Shown: in pieces, positions 43,857-52,094 of the stretch
How positions within the stretch are numbered: the stretch's first letter is position 1
How the letters are laid out: each line of letters opens with the position of its first letter
From: Actinorugispora endophytica
Lineage (GTDB): Bacteria > Actinomycetota > Actinomycetes > Streptosporangiales > Streptosporangiaceae
Direction of reading: 5' to 3'
Assembly (NCBI RefSeq): GCF_004363075.1
Contig: NZ_SNYN01000001.1
Location: forward strand, 749,602-813,601
Length of the DNA stretch: 64,000 nt
Made by a program: the position numbers and the translations under genes
Notes under the pieces: generated by a model
What the model was told of the DNA's origin: nothing
What the model saw: the letters and a program-made list of their open reading frames with translations, nothing else
The model's database searches: none

Positions 43857-45134
43857 CTAGAACCGGTCGGCGGCGCGACGAGCGCGGCGGCCGACGCTGC
43901 GGGTGCCCAGGCGTCGCAGCGTCATCTCGAAGGCGGCGGCGAGCAGGCACACCCGCGCCAGCTCGTGCAGCGCGTCCAGGACGAAGCCGACCGGGCCGAG
44001 CCACTGCCACCACCAGGCCAGGAACTCCTGCGGGCCGACCAGGACGTAGACCCCGCGCTCCAGCCAGCCGAAGCCCAGCTCCAGCAGCACGTAGTACAGG
44101 CAGTAGGAGAGGAAGAACACCGGTCCCACGCGCAGGACGAACCGGAGGGCGTTGAGGAACGGGGTGTACTTCCCGCGCAGGTCGCGGCCGACCAGCCGAC
44201 CGAACCCGCGCAGCAGGCCGCGCGCCCCGCCGGGCCCCTGCTCGGGGGACCGCCCGCCCCCGCCGAACATGGGCTGCTCCTCGTCCACCTCGGCGCCGAA
44301 GACCACCGCCACGATGGTCAGCCACAGCAGGGGTTCGAGCAGCCCCTCCTTGAGGTGCTCCCAGAGCTGGGCGACGACGAGCAGGGCTGCGGCGTAGGCC
44401 TCCACCGCGGGCAGCCTGGTGACCTCCTCGACCGTCAGGAGCAGGCCCTCGACGGCGAAGGCGAGGTCCGCCATGAACACCCGGCCGGCCAGCCACTCCT
44501 GGGCCCGGGCCACCAGCCTGGTGACCGTGAAGACCGCGAAGAACATCCAGTTCGCCTCGAACACCGCCGTGAGGAGGCCGAGCCACCGGTCCCCGGCGCG
44601 CCGGTACAGGCCCTCGAAGACCGTCCGCCCGAGCCAGCAGGCGATGGCGACCACCAGCGGCAGGCCGGCCGACTCGATGTCGGACAGCTCCAGGTAGGCG
44701 TCCAGGCCCCGGTCGTTGGCGACGCTCGTGGCGTACTGGCGGAACTCCTCGGCGAACATGCCCCAGGCGCTGTAGAAGAGCAGGAACGGCAGGATCGCCA
44801 TGGTGACGGCGTCCACCACCCGCCGCTCGCGCTCCGCGAAGGGGACCCCCGCCCGCTCCCCGATCCCGGGCAGCTCCGTCGCGAGCGTGGGCATGCCGGG
44901 GGCGAGCAGGTGGAACATGATGATCGTGACGGCCAGCGTGACCAGCACGGCCAGGCTCAGCCCCGCCATTCCCAGCAGCCGGTGGACCCCGGAGAGCCAC
45001 ACCATCGCGTGGACCAGCAGATCATGCAGCAGGGTGCCCGCCGTGTACACGCACAGCAGCGGAGCCCAGTACCGCCGCAGCAGATCCGCGGCGTAGAGGG
45101 GGGTCATCGCGGCGTTGGACGCCATCCTGTTCAT
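43857..45134 (-). CDS. Polytopic membrane protein, unknown function
   Basis: A 425-aa protein with about nine hydrophobic segments; a hydrophilic Gly-rich loop (EEQPMFGGGGRSPEQGPGG) separates the N-terminal two thirds from a C-terminal part containing FLSYCLYYVLLELGFGW. I do not recognise the family. ATG at 45134 is chosen; there are further in-frame ATGs at residues 4 and 10. It is monocistronic. Confidence 0.7.
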   Translation of the reverse strand: MNRMASNAAMTPLYAADLLRRYWAPLLCVYTAGTLLHDLLVHAMVWLSGVHRLLGMAGLSLAVLVTLAVTIIMFHLLAPGMPTLATELPGIGERAGVPFAERERRVVDAVTMAILPFLLFYSAWGMFAEEFRQYATSVANDRGLDAYLELSDIESAGLPLVVAIACWLGRTVFEGLYRRAGDRWLGLLTAVFEANWMFFAVFTVTRLVARAQEWLAGRVFMADLAFAVEGLLLTVEEVTRLPAVEAYAAALLVVAQLWEHLKEGLLEPLLWLTIVAVVFGAEVDEEQPMFGGGGRSPEQGPGGARGLLRGFGRLVGRDLRGKYTPFLNALRFVLRVGPVFFLSYCLYYVLLELGFGWLERGVYVLVGPQEFLAWWWQWLGPVGFVLDALHELARVCLLAAAFEMTLRRLGTRSVGRRARRAADRF

Positions 45135-45279
45135 CGCACCGCGATCCTAGGCCACGGCCCCCGGGACCGGTCCGCTCCGGTTTTCCCGTTCCCCCGACCA
45201 GGGGAAGCCCCGACCGGGCATGCTGGTTATGCGACATGCGGGGCCGGACGCGGCCCCGCCGAACGACGCTGGAGGTCTG

Positions 45280-46155
45280 ATGCTCAAAGGCGACGGTGAC
45301 GGCTGGGTGGTCCTGCCCGACGGCTCGCGGCGGTGGGGGCTGCACGGAGCCTCGGGCCTGCTCCTGCACACCCTCGACTCGGCCGGAACCGGCCAGGTGC
45401 TGCTCCAGCACCGCGCGGCGTGGACGCATCAGGGCGACACCTGGGGCCTTCCGGGCGGCGCCCGCAACAGCGGGGAGTCGTCGGTGGAGGCGGCGCTGCG
45501 CGAGTTCGGCGAGGAGGTCGCGGGGGAGCTGGGCGTGCTGTCCCTGGCGGGGATCCACCGGCAGGACCACCAGGTCTGGTCCTTCGACACCGTGCTGGCG
45601 AGCACCCCCGAGCAGGGGGTCTTCTCCCCCGGCAACTCCGAGAGCAAGAGCATCCGCTGGGTGCCGGTGGACGAGGTGCCGTCGATGGAGCTCATCCCGG
45701 CGTTCGGCCGGGTCTGGCCGCAGGTCGAGACCGCCCTGTCCGAGCGGCTGCTGCTGATCGTGGACGCCGCCTCCGTGGACGGCCGCGCGGACGCCGGGCG
45801 GCTGCGCGACGACCTGGCCGGGCTGGCCCGCGCGGGGATGCCCGGGGCCTCGCTGCCGCCGGGGGTCCCGTTGACCCCGCTGCACCACCGCTTCCCCTCC
45901 GTGGTGCTGGTGGTGGAGGAGTCCGCCCGCTCCCTGTCCCCGGCCCCGGGTGTGGAGGTGCTGCCCGCCGCGGGCGGGAGCGCCGAGGCGATCACCGAAC
46001 TGGTCCGGCTGCGCTCGGACCGGGCGTGCGCGGTGGTCGCCACCGCCGACCGGGCCCTGCGCTCCCGCTGCGCCGCGGCGGGCGGCCATCCGGTCTCCCC
46101 CGCCTGGCTGCTGGGCGCCGTCGGGATGACCGAGGCCGCGGACCTGGTCGGCTGA
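45280..46155 (+). CDS. NUDIX hydrolase fused to a NYN/PIN-like domain
   Basis: A 291-aa protein with two domains. Residues about 20-160 are a NUDIX fold with box GGARNSGESSVEAALREFGEEVAG; the final GU position is Ala-Gly instead of Gly-hydrophobic. Residues about 165-285 follow the NYN/PIN-like pattern: LLLIVDAASVDG (first acidic residue), VVLVVEESAR, and CAVVATADRALRSRC with the T-A-D-R motif of that nuclease superfamily. GGAGG lies 4 nt before ATG 45280. The fusion implies linked processing of nucleotides or RNA caps and RNA cleavage. Second-domain assignment is by motif only. Confidence 0.75.
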   Translation: MLKGDGDGWVVLPDGSRRWGLHGASGLLLHTLDSAGTGQVLLQHRAAWTHQGDTWGLPGGARNSGESSVEAALREFGEEVAGELGVLSLAGIHRQDHQVWSFDTVLASTPEQGVFSPGNSESKSIRWVPVDEVPSMELIPAFGRVWPQVETALSERLLLIVDAASVDGRADAGRLRDDLAGLARAGMPGASLPPGVPLTPLHHRFPSVVLVVEESARSLSPAPGVEVLPAAGGSAEAITELVRLRSDRACAVVATADRALRSRCAAAGGHPVSPAWLLGAVGMTEAADLVG

Positions 46156-46195
46156 CCGGGCGCCCGCCGCCTCCCGCGCGCCCGGAGGCGCGGGC

Positions 46196-47158
46196 TCACC
46201 CCGGGCACGCGGGGCAGTGGCCGCGGGTGCGCTGCTGGTAGTCCCAGGTGGCGCAGGTCAGGGCCGCGGCCCAGAGCAGCCAGGACAGGTAGAACGTCAC
46301 GTAGACCCACGAGCTGATCCCGCCGATCGCCGTGAGGAGGCCGTCGTCGAGCAGGGTCCGCCCGGCCACGTACGCCGCCGGCAGGCCCACGGTCCCCAGC
46401 ACCACCGCGCTGAACCAGCCGCCCGCCAACAGGAGCCACCGGGGCGCGCCGAACCCGCGCGGATGGGCCAGGGCCAGGGACAGGGCGAGGCCGACGAGCA
46501 CCGGGAGCACGGGGAGCCACGCCAGAGCGTCGTGCGCGAAGGTGTCGTCGGAGGCCAGGCCCACGTTCACGCCCAGCATCCACAGGGTCTTGAGAACGGG
46601 GTACGGCAGCGCCGCGACGACGGCGACGACGGCGGGCCCGCGCGCGGGAGTCCGCGGCGGCGCGCCCGGTACGCGACCGCAGCGCGCACACGCGTTCGCC
46701 GTGGCGCGGGCGAACCGCAGCCCCGCCACGGCGACGAGCAGCGCCGCCGCCAGCGCCGTGAGGCGTACGGGCACGCCCGGCCAGTCGACCTCGGCGGGCA
46801 TGACGTCCGCGCCGGTCACCAGCGAGGCGATCCTCAGCAGGTCGAACACGAGGCCGCCGGAGGTCCACAGCAGCGCGACGGCCGCGACCCCGATCACGGC
46901 GAGGAGCGCCGTCCTCGACGCTTCCCCCCACCGCCGTCCGGCGAGGGAGGCGAGCATGCCGCCGGTGCCCAGGGCGGCCGCGAGGACCGGCAGCCCTGGT
47001 GGGACGAACGCGTCGGTGTAGTCGGCGGCCCCGGGGAGCAGCGGCCCGGCCGCGACCGCGATCGCGGTCAGGGCGGCGGCCGCGGCGGCCGCGAGGCGCG
47101 GCTCCGGGGCGCCGGTCCCGGAGTGCGACCGCCTGGGATGAGTCGTGTTCACGGCCAC
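46196..47158 (-). CDS. Polytopic membrane protein with Cys motifs, unknown function
   Basis: A 320-aa protein with about nine transmembrane helices. Two CxxC motifs, CARCG in the middle and HCPACPG at the C-terminus, could hold a metal on the cytoplasmic side. Start at GTG 47158 is uncertain (GTG 47152 is possible). Related membrane proteins are common in Streptomyces and Nocardiopsis without assigned role. Confidence 0.65.
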   Translation of the reverse strand: MAVNTTHPRRSHSGTGAPEPRLAAAAAAALTAIAVAAGPLLPGAADYTDAFVPPGLPVLAAALGTGGMLASLAGRRWGEASRTALLAVIGVAAVALLWTSGGLVFDLLRIASLVTGADVMPAEVDWPGVPVRLTALAAALLVAVAGLRFARATANACARCGRVPGAPPRTPARGPAVVAVVAALPYPVLKTLWMLGVNVGLASDDTFAHDALAWLPVLPVLVGLALSLALAHPRGFGAPRWLLLAGGWFSAVVLGTVGLPAAYVAGRTLLDDGLLTAIGGISSWVYVTFYLSWLLWAAALTCATWDYQQRTRGHCPACPG

Positions 47159-47356
47159 CAGCCTGCCGGGCCCCGCTCGCGCGCGGATCCCGCCCGGGAG
47201 CGAGGGCCGTCCCCCTGGGGAGGGAAGCCGGACGGCCCGCCGGAAGCCCCGGAGGCGAACTCTCCGAAGCGGTGTCAACGCGGAGAGTGGAAAATCTTCC
47301 CCTCCAATGCAAACTGTGTGTTTCGTCTCAGTTTCGAAGGGTAAAAATCCTAGGGA

Positions 47357-47370
47357 TGGGAGCGCTCCCA
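47357..47370. promoter_or_regulatory. CelR/CebR operator
   Basis: The perfect palindrome TGGGAGCGCTCCCA is the published recognition sequence of CelR, the LacI-family cellulase repressor of Thermobifida fusca relieved by cellobiose. It lies 38 bp before the LPMO start. Confidence 0.92.
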
Positions 47371-47408
47371 TTGTCCGGACCCCACAACCGGAAAACGGAG
47401 ACCGCACG

Positions 47409-48083
47409 ATGCACTCTCGAAGAGGAACCACGTCCTCCCGCCGATCGCTCCGCGCCCTGGCCCTGCTGTCCGCAGCGCTGTTCCCGCTGATGGCCTGGGC
47501 CACCCCCGCCGCCGCCCACGGATCGATCATCGACCCGGCGTCCCGCAACTACGGCTGCTGGGAGCGCTGGGGCAGCGACCACCTGAACCCCGACATGGCC
47601 CAGGAAGACCCCATGTGCTGGCAGGCGTGGCAGGACAACCCGAACGCCATGTGGAACTGGAACGGGCTGTACCGCGACAACGTCGGCGGCGACCACCAGG
47701 CGGCGGTTCCCGACGGGCAGCTGTGCAGCGGCGGCCGGACCGAGGGCGGCCGCTACGACTCCCTCGACGCCGTGGGCCCGTGGACGACGACGGACGTCGA
47801 CGCCGGCGCCTTCTCGGTCCACCTGTACGACCAGGCCAGCCACGGCGCCGACTACTTCCGGGTCTACGTCACCGAGCAGGGCTTCGACCCCGAGACCCAG
47901 GCCCTGGGCTGGAACGACCTGGAACTGATCCGCCAGACCGGCAGCTACGCCCCCAGCCAGAACATCACGGTCACCGGCCTCAGTGCCCCCGGGCGCAGCG
48001 GCCACCACGTCGTCTACACGATCTGGCAGGCCTCCCACATGGACCAGGCGTACTACCTGTGCAGCGACGTGAACTTCGTCTGA
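47409..48083 (+). CDS. Lytic polysaccharide monooxygenase AA10 (E7-like)
   Basis: A 224-aa secreted copper enzyme. A signal peptide with AAA-type cleavage exposes His37 (HGSIIDPASRNYGCW), and the second histidine-brace residue is His145 in YDQASHGADYF. Length and sequence pattern follow T. fusca E7 (AA10, active on chitin and cellulose) from end to end, including the final YYLCSDVNFV. There is no extra carbohydrate-binding module. A perfect CelR box upstream implies induction by cellobiose together with cellulases elsewhere. GGAGA precedes the ATG. A strong hairpin follows. Confidence 0.93.
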   Translation: MHSRRGTTSSRRSLRALALLSAALFPLMAWATPAAAHGSIIDPASRNYGCWERWGSDHLNPDMAQEDPMCWQAWQDNPNAMWNWNGLYRDNVGGDHQAAVPDGQLCSGGRTEGGRYDSLDAVGPWTTTDVDAGAFSVHLYDQASHGADYFRVYVTEQGFDPETQALGWNDLELIRQTGSYAPSQNITVTGLSAPGRSGHHVVYTIWQASHMDQAYYLCSDVNFV

Positions 48084-48108
48084 TCCGCTGATCCACGCCG
48101 TTCCCACC

Positions 48109-48142
48109 GGGCCCGCCCGACGCCACGGCGTCCGGCGGGCCC
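48109..48142 (+). terminator. Terminator behind the LPMO gene
   Basis: Sixteen-base arms with one mismatch (GGGCCCGCCCGACGCC / GGCGTCCGGCGGGCCC) and a 2-nt loop. Confidence 0.7.
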
Positions 48143-48162
48143 CTCCGCCTACGGGCGCCCGC

Positions 48163-49296
48163 TCACGTCGGCAGGAAGCGTTCCCGGAAGACGTTCCCCT
48201 CCGGCACGCCGCCCTCGACCGCCGCCTCCACCACCGAGTCGATCAGCGGCGGCGGCCCGCACACGTAGACGTCCGGCCGCGCGGCCTCGGTCTCCAGGCC
48301 CGCCCGCACCAGGTCGGCCGGGGTCCCGACCGGCCCCCGCCACCCCGCTCCGGGGCGCCACACGCAGACGTCGTACTCGAAACCGGGGAGCCCGGGGACT
48401 CCGGAGACCGGGGCGGCCTCCGCGGCCAGGGCCCGCAGCTCGGGCAGGCCGAAGACGTCCGCTTCCCCGTTGACGCCGAGGACCAGCCGCACCGGGTGCG
48501 GCTCCTGCCACTCGACCATGTGCCGCGCCATCGCCAGCATGGGCGCGAGGCCGGTCCCCCCGGCGACGAGCCAGCGCGGCCGGAGCCCGGTCTCGCTCAG
48601 CCCGAAGGCGCCCTGGGGACCCCGGACGACGAGCGGATCGCCGGGGCGGGCCCGCTCCCGGAGGTGGCCGGAGAACCGGCCGCCGGGCCGCAGCCTGATG
48701 AAGAACTCCATCAGGCCGTCCCAGTTGCCGGTGTTGGCCAGCGAGTACGCCCGCTTGACGTCCTCCTCCCCCGGCGGTTGCAGCTCCACGAACTGGCCGG
48801 GTTCGAACTGGCAGCCGGGTCCCTCCTCCGGATCGGGTTCGAGCCGTACCTCCAGCCGGACGGTCTCCTCGGCGACCTCCTCCAGCGCGGTGATCACGCC
48901 CTCGCGGACCGGGATCGCGCCGCGCAGGACGCGCGAGCCGTCGTAGGGAAGCGTCGCCGTCAGGGGGCCGCGGGGGAACGTGCGGCACAGCAGCACGCCC
49001 CCGCGGTCGCGCCGCTCGTCGGGCGGCAGCGCCTGCGGGCTGTGCGCGCCCAGCCGGTACTCCCCGCTCGTGGCGGTGGCGTGGCAGGACCCGCACGTGC
49101 CCTGCCGGCAGGAGGCCGGAAGGGTGACCCCGGCCTCCGCCGCGGCCTCCAGCACGCTCTGCCCGGAACCGCAGCAGAACTCCAGCGCCTCCCCGTCGGT
49201 GGTCGACAGCGTGACGGGGTGACGCCCGCCGGAGTCGCCTTCGGCGCCCGGCGGCACCGGGGGCGACTCCGGCCCGGCCGGGGGCGTCACGGTCAC
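48163..49296 (-). CDS. hcr: Hcp reductase-like flavoprotein (2Fe-2S ferredoxin + FNR domains)
   Basis: A 377-aa protein. A plant-type 2Fe-2S ferredoxin domain comes first (CRQGTCGSC plus a later Cys in VLLCRTF), then an FNR-like FAD domain (RAYSLANTG) and an NAD domain ([25 protein letters not shown]). In E. coli Hcr the ferredoxin domain is at the other end; here it is N-terminal, as in oxygenase reductases. Its GTGA start overlaps the hcp stop, so it is translationally coupled and should deliver electrons from NAD(P)H to Hcp. Confidence 0.88.
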   Translation of the reverse strand: MTVTPPAGPESPPVPPGAEGDSGGRHPVTLSTTDGEALEFCCGSGQSVLEAAAEAGVTLPASCRQGTCGSCHATATSGEYRLGAHSPQALPPDERRDRGGVLLCRTFPRGPLTATLPYDGSRVLRGAIPVREGVITALEEVAEETVRLEVRLEPDPEEGPGCQFEPGQFVELQPPGEEDVKRAYSLANTGNWDGLMEFFIRLRPGGRFSGHLRERARPGDPLVVRGPQGAFGLSETGLRPRWLVAGGTGLAPMLAMARHMVEWQEPHPVRLVLGVNGEADVFGLPELRALAAEAAPVSGVPGLPGFEYDVCVWRPGAGWRGPVGTPADLVRAGLETEAARPDVYVCGPPPLIDSVVEAAVEGGVPEGNVFRERFLPT

Positions 49297-50960
49297 GACC
49301 GCACCTCGCGCAGCGCCGCGGCCACGTCGGCGACCGGGTCGTTGATCGTCCGCAGCCCGAACCGGTCCACGAACTCCCGGACCAGGTCCGGCGTGAGGTA
49401 GACCGGCAGCGTGGGACCGAGGTGGATGCCCCGGAAACCGAGCGCCAGCAGCGTGAGGAGCACCGCGACCGCCTTCTGCTCTGTCCAGGAGATCACCAGG
49501 GTCAGCGGCAGGTCGTTGATCCCGCAGTCGAACGCCTCGGCCAGCGCCATGGCGATCCTGATGGCGGAGTAGGCGTCGTTGCACTGCCCGACGTCGAGCA
49601 GCCGGGGGATCCCGTCGATCTCCCCGAAGTCGTGCCGGTTGAAGCGGTACTTGGCGCAGCCGAGGGTGAGGATGACCGAGTCCGGGGGCGCCCCGAGCGC
49701 GAACTCCGTGTAGTAGCTGCGGCCCGGGGTGGGGCCGTCGCAGCCGCTGATCAGGAAGAAGTGCCGGATCGAGCCCCGCTTGACGGCGTCGGTCACCCGG
49801 TCCGAGAGGGAGAGCACCGCGTCGCGCCCGAAGCCCACCATGATGGTCTCCTCCGGCTCGGTCTCCCGGTATCCGGGCAGCGCCCGCGCTGCCCGGACCA
49901 CGGGGGCGAAGTCGCCGTTCGCGACGTGCCGCACACCGGGCCACCCGACGGGGCCCGTGGTGAAGATCCGCCGCCGGTAGGAGGCGTGCGGCTCGATGAT
50001 GCAGTTCGACGTCATCAGGATCGGCCCGGGGAACCGGGCGAACTCCTGCTGCTGGTCCTGCCACGCCCCGCCGTAGTTGCCGACCAGGTGCGGGTACCTC
50101 CTGAGCAGCGGGTACCCGTGCGCGGGGAGCATCTCCCCGTGGGTGTAGACGTTGACGCCGGCGTCCTTGGTCTGCTCCAGCAGGTCGCCCAGGTCCCGCA
50201 TGTCGTGCCCGCTGACCAGGATCGCCTTGCCCTCGACCGGCGTGGTGCGCACGGCGGCGGGCTGCTGGGCGCCGTAGGTCCCGGTGTTGGCGGCGTCGAG
50301 CAGCTCCATGACCGCGAAGTTGAGGCGGCCCAGGTCGAGCGCCCGTTCCAGCAGCTCTTCGACGTCGACGGGTTCGGTGGCCAGGTAGGCGAGCGCCGAT
50401 TCGACGCCGCCGAAGACCTCGGCGCTGTGGCGGCCGAGCACGTGCGCGTGGTGGGCGTACGCGCAGATCCCCTTGAGGGTGTACAGGTGCAGCGAGCGCA
50501 GTCCGACGACGTCGGGGCCGACGAGGGCGAGACCGGCGTCGACGCGGACGTCGGCCGCCTGGCGCAGCAGTCCGTCCGTGTCCGGCGCGGGCTGCCACGC
50601 GGCGGGGCCGTCCGGCTCCTCGGGCGTCAGCCCGCGGGCGCGCGCCGCCTCGCCGTACGCGTCCCTGACCCGGTCGCGGACCGCCGCGGCCTCCCGCAGG
50701 AGGCCGACGAACCGGGTCTGGCTGAAGTTGACGTTGGTGAGCGTGTTGAACACCGAGAAGAGGATGAAGCCCGCCGCGTCGTCGTCGGGGGCGGCCAGCG
50801 CCCGGGCCCTGGCCGCGTACTGGGCGATGCCCTTCACCGCGTGGACCAGCAGGTCCTGCAGGTCCGAGGTCGGGGCGTCCTTGCCGCAGTTGCCGACGGG
50901 GCCCCCGCAGCCGGGAACGGCGCCGGTCCTGTCGGTCTGCTCGCACTGGAAGCAGAACAT
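49293..50960 (-). CDS. hcp: Hybrid cluster protein (NO reductase / hydroxylamine reductase)
   Basis: A 555-aa cytoplasmic protein with the N-terminal cysteine set ([24 protein letters not shown]) for a 4Fe cluster and the hybrid-cluster ligands ([14 protein letters not shown], the EMLPAHGYP glutamate/histidine region, TSNCI, SGCDG, LGCAKYR, GQCND). It removes NO or hydroxylamine. AAAGGA precedes ATG 50960. The hcr-like gene overlaps at the end. A Crp/Fnr-type box lies 93 bp upstream, and a regulator of that family is encoded next. Confidence 0.93.
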   Translation of the reverse strand: MFCFQCEQTDRTGAVPGCGGPVGNCGKDAPTSDLQDLLVHAVKGIAQYAARARALAAPDDDAAGFILFSVFNTLTNVNFSQTRFVGLLREAAAVRDRVRDAYGEAARARGLTPEEPDGPAAWQPAPDTDGLLRQAADVRVDAGLALVGPDVVGLRSLHLYTLKGICAYAHHAHVLGRHSAEVFGGVESALAYLATEPVDVEELLERALDLGRLNFAVMELLDAANTGTYGAQQPAAVRTTPVEGKAILVSGHDMRDLGDLLEQTKDAGVNVYTHGEMLPAHGYPLLRRYPHLVGNYGGAWQDQQQEFARFPGPILMTSNCIIEPHASYRRRIFTTGPVGWPGVRHVANGDFAPVVRAARALPGYRETEPEETIMVGFGRDAVLSLSDRVTDAVKRGSIRHFFLISGCDGPTPGRSYYTEFALGAPPDSVILTLGCAKYRFNRHDFGEIDGIPRLLDVGQCNDAYSAIRIAMALAEAFDCGINDLPLTLVISWTEQKAVAVLLTLLALGFRGIHLGPTLPVYLTPDLVREFVDRFGLRTINDPVADVAAALREVRS

Positions 50961-51052
50961 ACGTGGTCCTTTCACGGACTCGTCGTCTCCGTCGGCTCCG
51001 GAGGTGGTCGGAGCCGCGGGGCGAACGTAGACCGGTGCCCCGCCCTGTTTCC

Positions 51053-51066
51053 TTGACCCGCGTCAA
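51053..51066. promoter_or_regulatory. Crp/Fnr-family box upstream of hcp
   Basis: TTGAC-CCGC-GTCAA, a perfect palindrome of the FNR/NnrR/DNR type, 93 bp before the hcp start. The adjacent Crp/Fnr gene is the natural candidate to bind it. Confidence 0.78.
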
Positions 51067-51106
51067 TCGGCGGCCGACTGTGAGCGGGATCCCACCGGCG
51101 TCCCCG

Positions 51107-51850
51107 CTACTCCAGCCGGGCGGCCAGCCGGGGGACGTCGTGCAGGGTGATCCGGTGCCCGTCCACGCTGATGAGACCGTCGGCGGAGAGGTCGTGCAGG
51201 ACGCGCGAGAACGTCTCCGGCGCCAGGTTGAGCCGGGAGGCGAGCACCTGCTTGCGCGCGGGCAGCCGCACCTCCCCCCGGGGCGTCCCGTACGCCTCGG
51301 CCTCGCTCAGCAGCAGCCCCACGACCCGTTGCGCGCTCGAACGCAGCGAGTAGGACTTCACGTCCTGCACCAGGCCGCGGAGGCGGCCCGCCATGTTCGC
51401 CAGCATCCGGCGGGCGAACCCCGGGTCCCGGTCGAGCAGGCCGAGCACCGCCGCGCTGGACACGGCCAGCAGTTCCGTGCGGGCCAGCGCGGTCGCGGTG
51501 ACCGGGTAGTCGATCCCCTCGAAGACCACGGCCTCGCCGAAGCCCTCCCCCTCCCGGATGATCTCCATCACCTTGCGGGCGCCGTCGGGGGTCGAGACCG
51601 TGATCTGGACCTGTCCCCGCAGCACGAAGAAGAACCCGCGGACCGGGTCTCCCTGGTGGAAGACGATCTCACCCCGGTCCAGCGCCACGAACCGGCAGCC
51701 CGCGGCGACGGCTCGGAGCTGGTCGGGGGTGAGCCCCCTGAAGAGTTGCAACCGCGACAGCAGGCCGGGCAGCGGCATGGCCGTCGGCTCCCTGTCGCGT
51801 ACCGTGTGTGACGACCCGGGGGCGTGGTCGCCGAAGGCTGCGATCGGCAT
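51107..51850 (-). CDS. Crp/Fnr-family regulator (DNR/NnrR-like)
   Basis: A 247-aa regulator: cyclic-nucleotide-binding fold (LFRGLTPDQLRAVAAGCRF, DRGEIVFHQGDPVRGFFFVLRGQVQI), dimer helix and HTH (ARKQVLASRLNLAPETFSRVLHDLSADGLI). There is no N-terminal Cys set, so it is not a 4Fe-4S FNR; the DNR/NnrR group senses NO by heme or otherwise. It reads toward hcp-hcr and probably activates them. AGGAG precedes ATG 51850; ATG 51778 is a shorter alternative. Confidence 0.87.
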   Translation of the reverse strand: MPIAAFGDHAPGSSHTVRDREPTAMPLPGLLSRLQLFRGLTPDQLRAVAAGCRFVALDRGEIVFHQGDPVRGFFFVLRGQVQITVSTPDGARKVMEIIREGEGFGEAVVFEGIDYPVTATALARTELLAVSSAAVLGLLDRDPGFARRMLANMAGRLRGLVQDVKSYSLRSSAQRVVGLLLSEAEAYGTPRGEVRLPARKQVLASRLNLAPETFSRVLHDLSADGLISVDGHRITLHDVPRLAARLE

Positions 51851-51959
51851 GCGGCGTCTCCTGATCGGGAGGGGCGGGCCGGAACCGGGCGTCCGCGCGG
51901 TTCCGGCCCATTCCGTTAATCGGTCGCCCCCAGTGTCTCCCCGCCTCCGGAGACGCCGC

Positions 51960-52094
51960 TCAGACCCCCGGTCCCGCCGGGGTTTCGTCTTCGGGGCGCT
52001 CCGGATGGCGGCGCAGCTGGACGATGGCGGCGACCAGGCCGCCCCAGACGATCACGATGGACACGATCATCATGACGACCGCGCTTGTCGACAT
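51960..52094 (-). CDS. MetS-type small subunit of NSS transporter
   Basis: A 44-aa protein with one membrane helix (AVVMMIVSIVIVWGGLVAAI) and a charged tail. It starts within the stop of the large transporter gene (ATGA overlap). In Corynebacterium the MetP transporter needs such a small MetS subunit for methionine/alanine uptake. The size and the WGG motif fit that family. Confidence 0.85.
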   Translation of the reverse strand: MSTSAVVMMIVSIVIVWGGLVAAIVQLRRHPERPEDETPAGPGV

